Origin: Acidobacteriota bacterium
GTDB taxonomy: Bacteria > Acidobacteriota > Terriglobia > Terriglobales > Acidobacteriaceae
Length of the DNA stretch: 8,006 nt
Assembly (NCBI GenBank): GCA_003225595.1
Contig: QIAR01000135.1
Location: 1 to 8,006 of the forward strand
Direction: 5' to 3'
Below the pieces are notes generated by a model. It saw only the letters and a program-made list of their open reading frames with translations, was not told the DNA's origin and did no database searches. Position numbers and translations under genes: made by a program. This document shows positions 5,589-8,006 of this stretch, in pieces (position 1 is the stretch's first letter; every line of letters starts with the position of its first letter).

Positions 5589-5809
5589 AGGTATCCTCCG
5601 AGCGGAGATTTCCCGTTTACGACTGTTAGTTGTCCCAGGGAATTACGTTGGATGTGGGAAGACAGCAACATATTGCCACAGGACAGGTCAGCAAGCAACC
5701 ACGTTCAACGGGCGACCATTCACGTCGGAGACCCACTGACTTATGGGGAAGGGGCGGGGTTGATTGGATAAGAGCGAAGGCTCGATTCACGCCCGTAGTT
5801 CACAGGAGC
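5589..5809. other. Short gap upstream of the secreted-protein gene
   Basis: This 221-bp gap separates the secreted-protein start from the stop of the 259-residue gene. It contains the GGAGG ribosome-binding site next to 5588. A weak TTGCTG, 17 bases, TAATTC pair on the minus strand upstream is a poor promoter candidate. No clear terminator is seen for the operon that ends at 5810. Confidence 0.4.
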
Positions 5810-6589
5810 TTATCTGCTACGCGTTTTGAGAATTTCCTCCTCCACGTGTTTTGAGCCTAAGGGTGATATCCGCGCTTTCTGCGCTTTAGTGTCGTACTCT
5901 AGCAGTCGCTCTTTGTGGTAGTCCTTCAAAATATTCTTCCGGAACATGGACTTCGTACTGTATTCAACCCACTCGAACAAATCGTCCTCGTTTACCCACC
6001 CCGGCTTTGAATGGAGTAGCAAAAGCGCCTGATCTCCCTTATCCATTTTTGGGTCTTGCACGCGTTTACCCTGACCCGTATCCCAGACGAGGGCAAGCTT
6101 ACGCTCAACCAACACATCGGCGATCTCTTGGGCCTCCTGTGTACTGATGCCGTGAAACACCCGGACCAATTCTGCTAACGTCCAACTGGCCATACCGTAA
6201 ACCACCGTCGCGTCCATAAAATTCGGGTTCACGTCGCCCCCAGCATGGCCCACGCCGCGATTACTCCGAATATCATAAAGAGCCACCAGCACTCTGGGAA
6301 TTAATATCCGCAGACTTCTATCGCCGACGCGATTCGGGTCAGCGCTGGTATTTTCCAAATCCCGGCACGCCGTCGCCATGTTGCCAGGTTTTGACGGCTT
6401 CGATGCGTACGAATCTTTCAGCGTGCCGGCAATGATCGTATAGACAACTTCGCAAAACTTTCCGCCGTTTAGTTCGGATGGCTCCCAGCGCCGCTCGGCG
6501 AAATTCTCTCCAATCTCCTGATAGCTGTGAAGCAGGGGATCGCGAAGCTTTGGTGGGATCGCCGCAAGGACTTTAGATAAATCGAGCAT
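5810..6589 (-). CDS. Uncharacterised protein with a HEPN-like motif and winged-helix-like C-terminus (second gene of a two-gene operon)
   Basis: This 259-residue protein has no named family that I can assign. Residues 40-145 form a helical region with the order helix (GKFCEVVYTIIAGTLKDSY), helix (SLRILIPRVLVALYDIR), RSNRGVGHAGGD (108-118) and helix (MDATVVYGMASWTLAELVRVF). R108 and H115 fit the Rx4-6H signature of HEPN RNase domains, which are common in toxins and abortive-infection systems. Residues 148-182 (a STQEAQEIADVLVERKLALV-like segment) and 185-256 (DQALLLLHS, VNEDDLFEWVE, KERLLEY, ARISPLGSKHVEEEI) look like winged helices that may bind DNA or a partner. Its ATG directly follows the TAA of the upstream gene (TAAATG), and its ribosome-binding site AAAGGAG lies within the last codons of that gene, so the two are translationally coupled. 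No membrane segment or signal peptide is seen. An RNase role is an inference. Confidence 0.72.
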   Translation of the reverse strand: MLDLSKVLAAIPPKLRDPLLHSYQEIGENFAERRWEPSELNGGKFCEVVYTIIAGTLKDSYASKPSKPGNMATACRDLENTSADPNRVGDRSLRILIPRVLVALYDIRSNRGVGHAGGDVNPNFMDATVVYGMASWTLAELVRVFHGISTQEAQEIADVLVERKLALVWDTGQGKRVQDPKMDKGDQALLLLHSKPGWVNEDDLFEWVEYSTKSMFRKNILKDYHKERLLEYDTKAQKARISPLGSKHVEEEILKTRSR

Positions 6590-7186
6590 TTAAGCTCCTT
6601 TCGTCATTTCCTTTATCAGTTCGGCCCCTTTCTTTAGCCCTGGAGACGTAAGCTTCCAGCCCTTTTCCTTGGACCCCGATAGGGCGTTTCCGACCGAATT
6701 CATGTACACAGCGTGATTAGCCTTGTTGTAACACCCGAGATCCTCGCAAAGCTTTCTCGCCGATTTGTCATCGAACGTCGGTTCGCCGGTCGCCAGCAAT
6801 TGGGCCACCCCTTTCAGGATGTATGTCGCAATGGTCTGGTCTTTTGAGCTCTTACCGGGGATAGTCCCGCCGAGAACACTCACATTGCTACCGTCAATGT
6901 CGAAAACATGCTCCAATTGCACCTTCGTTAGGCCATTTTGCCTCATCCATACAGAGGCTTTGGTCGAAAGACCGGGGAACGAGCCCCCGCTTTTCGCGCC
7001 AGCCCCGTCTCCATCGCCACCATTTCTTCCACCTCCGGAGTCCATGTCTACATCGGCTTCGCCCAACAGTGTGAGTGACGCCTTGATCGCTTTCTGTCGC
7101 CCCTCAGAATCAAGAGGAGTCAGCAGCTTTACTACGTCCATGGTAACCTTTGTGATTTTTGCGGTGTTATCCGAGCTTTTTGACAT
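6590..7186 (-). CDS. Uncharacterised protein with Gly/Asp linker and winged-helix-like C-terminus (first gene of a two-gene operon)
   Basis: This 198-residue cytosolic protein has no named family that I recognise. It has three parts. An N-terminal helical segment (residues 10-43, VVKLLTPLDSEGRQKAIKAS then LTLLGE) looks like a short interaction helix pair. A linker at 49-68 is almost all Gly, Asp, Ser and Ala (DSGGGRNGGDGDGAGAKSGG). A C-terminal domain (69-195) includes WMRQNGLTKVQLEHVF, YILKGVAQLLATGEPTFDD, KLCEDLGCY and a final WKLTSPGLKKGAELIKEM, the usual ending of a winged-helix wing and last helix. The start is ATG at 7186 with GGGAG about 7 bases upstream. It leads an operon and abuts the next gene with no gap. 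A role as regulator, sensor or antitoxin-like partner of the HEPN-like protein is an inference. Confidence 0.72.
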   Translation of the reverse strand: MSKSSDNTAKITKVTMDVVKLLTPLDSEGRQKAIKASLTLLGEADVDMDSGGGRNGGDGDGAGAKSGGSFPGLSTKASVWMRQNGLTKVQLEHVFDIDGSNVSVLGGTIPGKSSKDQTIATYILKGVAQLLATGEPTFDDKSARKLCEDLGCYNKANHAVYMNSVGNALSGSKEKGWKLTSPGLKKGAELIKEMTKGA

Positions 7187-7427
7187 TTCAATTCTCCCTT
7201 ACCGCCACGGGTCTTTCTGATTGAAAAAAACGATTACATTATTCTACCACCGGCGTCAATGGAAGGATATGTGCAGGTAATATTTGGTCATTCTGATATG
7301 GACGGGACGGCGGGGGGGGGTGGCCCACTCAAGCCGTCTTTTGAAATCGGGGACAGGCGGGACGTTCCCCAGTTCTCCGAAGATTAGCGACGACCCGGAC
7401 GTATCATAGGTCAAGGAGTAGGGAGCC
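7187..7427. other. Divergent intergenic region with a G9 tract
   Basis: This 240-bp region lies between the minus-strand operon and the plus-strand DinB-like gene. It contains the candidate operon promoter, a run of nine G (7312-7320) that leads into a GGGTGGCCCACTC motif (7318-7330), and a GGGGACAGGCGGGACGTTCCCC stretch (7350-7371) with a short GGGGA/TCCCC stem. AAGGAG at 7413-7418 and GGGAG at 7421-7425 serve the DinB-like start. Confidence 0.5.
7233..7259 (-). promoter_or_regulatory. Candidate promoter of the two-gene operon
   Basis: On the minus strand TTGACG (7259-7254) is followed after 15 bases by TGTAAT (7238-7233). Each hexamer matches five of six consensus positions. The spacing is short of the usual 16-18. 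The start codon is about 47 bases downstream of the -10 box, which is a plausible leader. Confidence 0.35.
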
Positions 7428-8006
7428 GTGTCCACGCGTCAACACATCAATCGTCAACCCAAGGTTCACACTCAACTCGGCCGAGCCGCAGTCCAGAACT
7501 TTGCCGCCCGGATCTTTCTCGCCAACGATCGCATCAACCAGATTCTTATCGAACATCTTGACCCTGCCGCCTGGGGTGCCAAACCGCCGACAGCAAAACC
7601 GACAGCCAAACCGCCCGGCAAAAACCCCGGCAAAAACAAGACCCGCACCATTGCGGCGATCTTCACGCACATGCACAATGTCCGCTGCAAGTGGGTCAGG
7701 CTTACAGCTCCGCATTTGAAGATTCCGCGACAGCTCAACCGCGCCCGCTGCACGCCGCAGCAGGCCCGCGCGGGATTGGCCGAGAGCGCCGCTCGCTGCG
7801 CGGAGATGCTCGCTGAAGCGCTCGGCGGTGGTGGGGGCCGCGTCGAGAAGTTTCGCAGAGACGGCTGGGCTCGGCCTTGGCCGGTTGGCGTCGAAATGCT
7901 GTGCTACATGCTTTCGCACGAAGCCCACCATCGCGGGCAGGTGTGTATGCTCGCGCATCAGCTCGGATTCCCGTTGCCGAACGAGGTGGCGTCCGGGATC
8001 TGGAAT
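7428..8006 (+). CDS. DinB-family (DinB_2-like) metal-binding protein, 3' end cut by the window
   Basis: The frame from GTG 7428 stays open for 193 codons to the last base. The nearest in-frame stop upstream is TAG at 7419-7421, so GTG is the first possible start, and AAGGAG (7413-7418) precedes it. DinB-like proteins are four-helix bundles that bind a divalent metal through three histidines; some act as thiol-dependent transferases or hydrolases, but most have no known function. Visible here are ARIFLANDRINQILIEHL (helix 1), a histidine pair in IFTHMHNVRCKW (H81, H83) and the closing motif HEAHHRGQ with H164 and H168. FPLPNEVASGIWN at the edge is close to the usual end of such proteins, so perhaps only 10-20 residues are missing. 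An unusual Pro/Lys/Gly/Thr-rich loop (residues 52-71, with repeated AKP and PGKN) lies between helix 1 and the first metal histidines. A 184-codon frame antisense to it is a shadow. Confidence 0.88.
   Translation, partial: MSTRQHINRQPKVHTQLGRAAVQNFAARIFLANDRINQILIEHLDPAAWGAKPPTAKPTAKPPGKNPGKNKTRTIAAIFTHMHNVRCKWVRLTAPHLKIPRQLNRARCTPQQARAGLAESAARCAEMLAEALGGGGGRVEKFRRDGWARPWPVGVEMLCYMLSHEAHHRGQVCMLAHQLGFPLPNEVASGIWN

Noticed and set aside
6765..7220. 151-codon plus-strand frame
   Set aside because: Antisense to the first gene of the two-gene operon; the opposite frame has a ribosome-binding site and exact coupling to the next gene.
7404..7958. 184-codon minus-strand open frame
   Set aside because: It is antisense to the DinB-like gene, which has conserved HEAHHRGQ and THMHN motifs; the antisense product has no recognisable features.

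Overview
ORGANISM. The window is bacterial chromosomal DNA of fairly high GC. It most resembles an Acidobacteriota (Terriglobia-like) soil genome or metagenome contig. That is an inference from three things: a DUF3303-type protein, a DinB-like protein ending with the typical HxxxHRGQ helix, and many palindromic intergenic phrases (CTGTCATCCTGAGCG, CCCTGAGCGAAGTCGAAGG and GGGTGGCNCACCC types) of the kind common in such genomes. No rRNA, tRNA or CRISPR array was seen. LAYOUT. At the left edge, on the minus strand, lies an extended-SDR NAD-dependent epimerase (1-732) that is interrupted by one in-frame TAG and runs off the window. Divergent from it is a GAF plus HD-GYP cyclic-di-GMP phosphodiesterase (774-2174, +) with all catalytic motifs. 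Its stop codon lies inside a 9-bp direct repeat that flanks a roughly 155-bp palindromic, MITE-like element (2166-2337). Immediately after the element come a 5'-truncated HigB/Gp49-like toxin remnant (2337-2504) and an intact HigA-like XRE antitoxin (2501-2824) joined by an ATGA overlap. After a repeat-filled gap there is a DUF3303 gene (3179-3493, -), then 500 bp of repeats with a strong terminator-like hairpin and copy 1 of a 116-118 bp direct repeat. ACCESSORY PART. From 3997 to 7186 everything is on the minus strand and looks less GC-rich by eye. It holds a three-helix membrane protein whose first helix is separated from its start codon by a one-base frameshift in a T6 run (3997-4933). Next is a small secreted protein whose last codons and stop lie in copy 2 of the direct repeat (5340-5588). 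Last is a tightly coupled two-gene operon (stop TAA directly abutting the next ATG) encoding a 198-aa protein with a Gly/Asp linker and a winged-helix-like C-terminus (6590-7186) followed by a 259-aa protein with a HEPN-like RSNRGVGH motif and a winged-helix-like C-terminus (5810-6589). This pair is the best candidate for an undescribed system; a defence or toxin-antitoxin-like role is only an inference. At the right edge, on the plus strand, is a DinB-family protein (7428 to the window end), read from a GTG start and open at the edge. HOW IT FITS. The left genes and the DinB gene look like ordinary chromosomal genes. The middle is a repeat-rich accessory stretch with broken genes (epimerase, toxin, membrane protein) and a toxin-antitoxin relic. 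The two in-coding lesions (TAG at 127-129, T6 at 4906-4912) could be real decay or assembly errors, and read-level checks would separate these.
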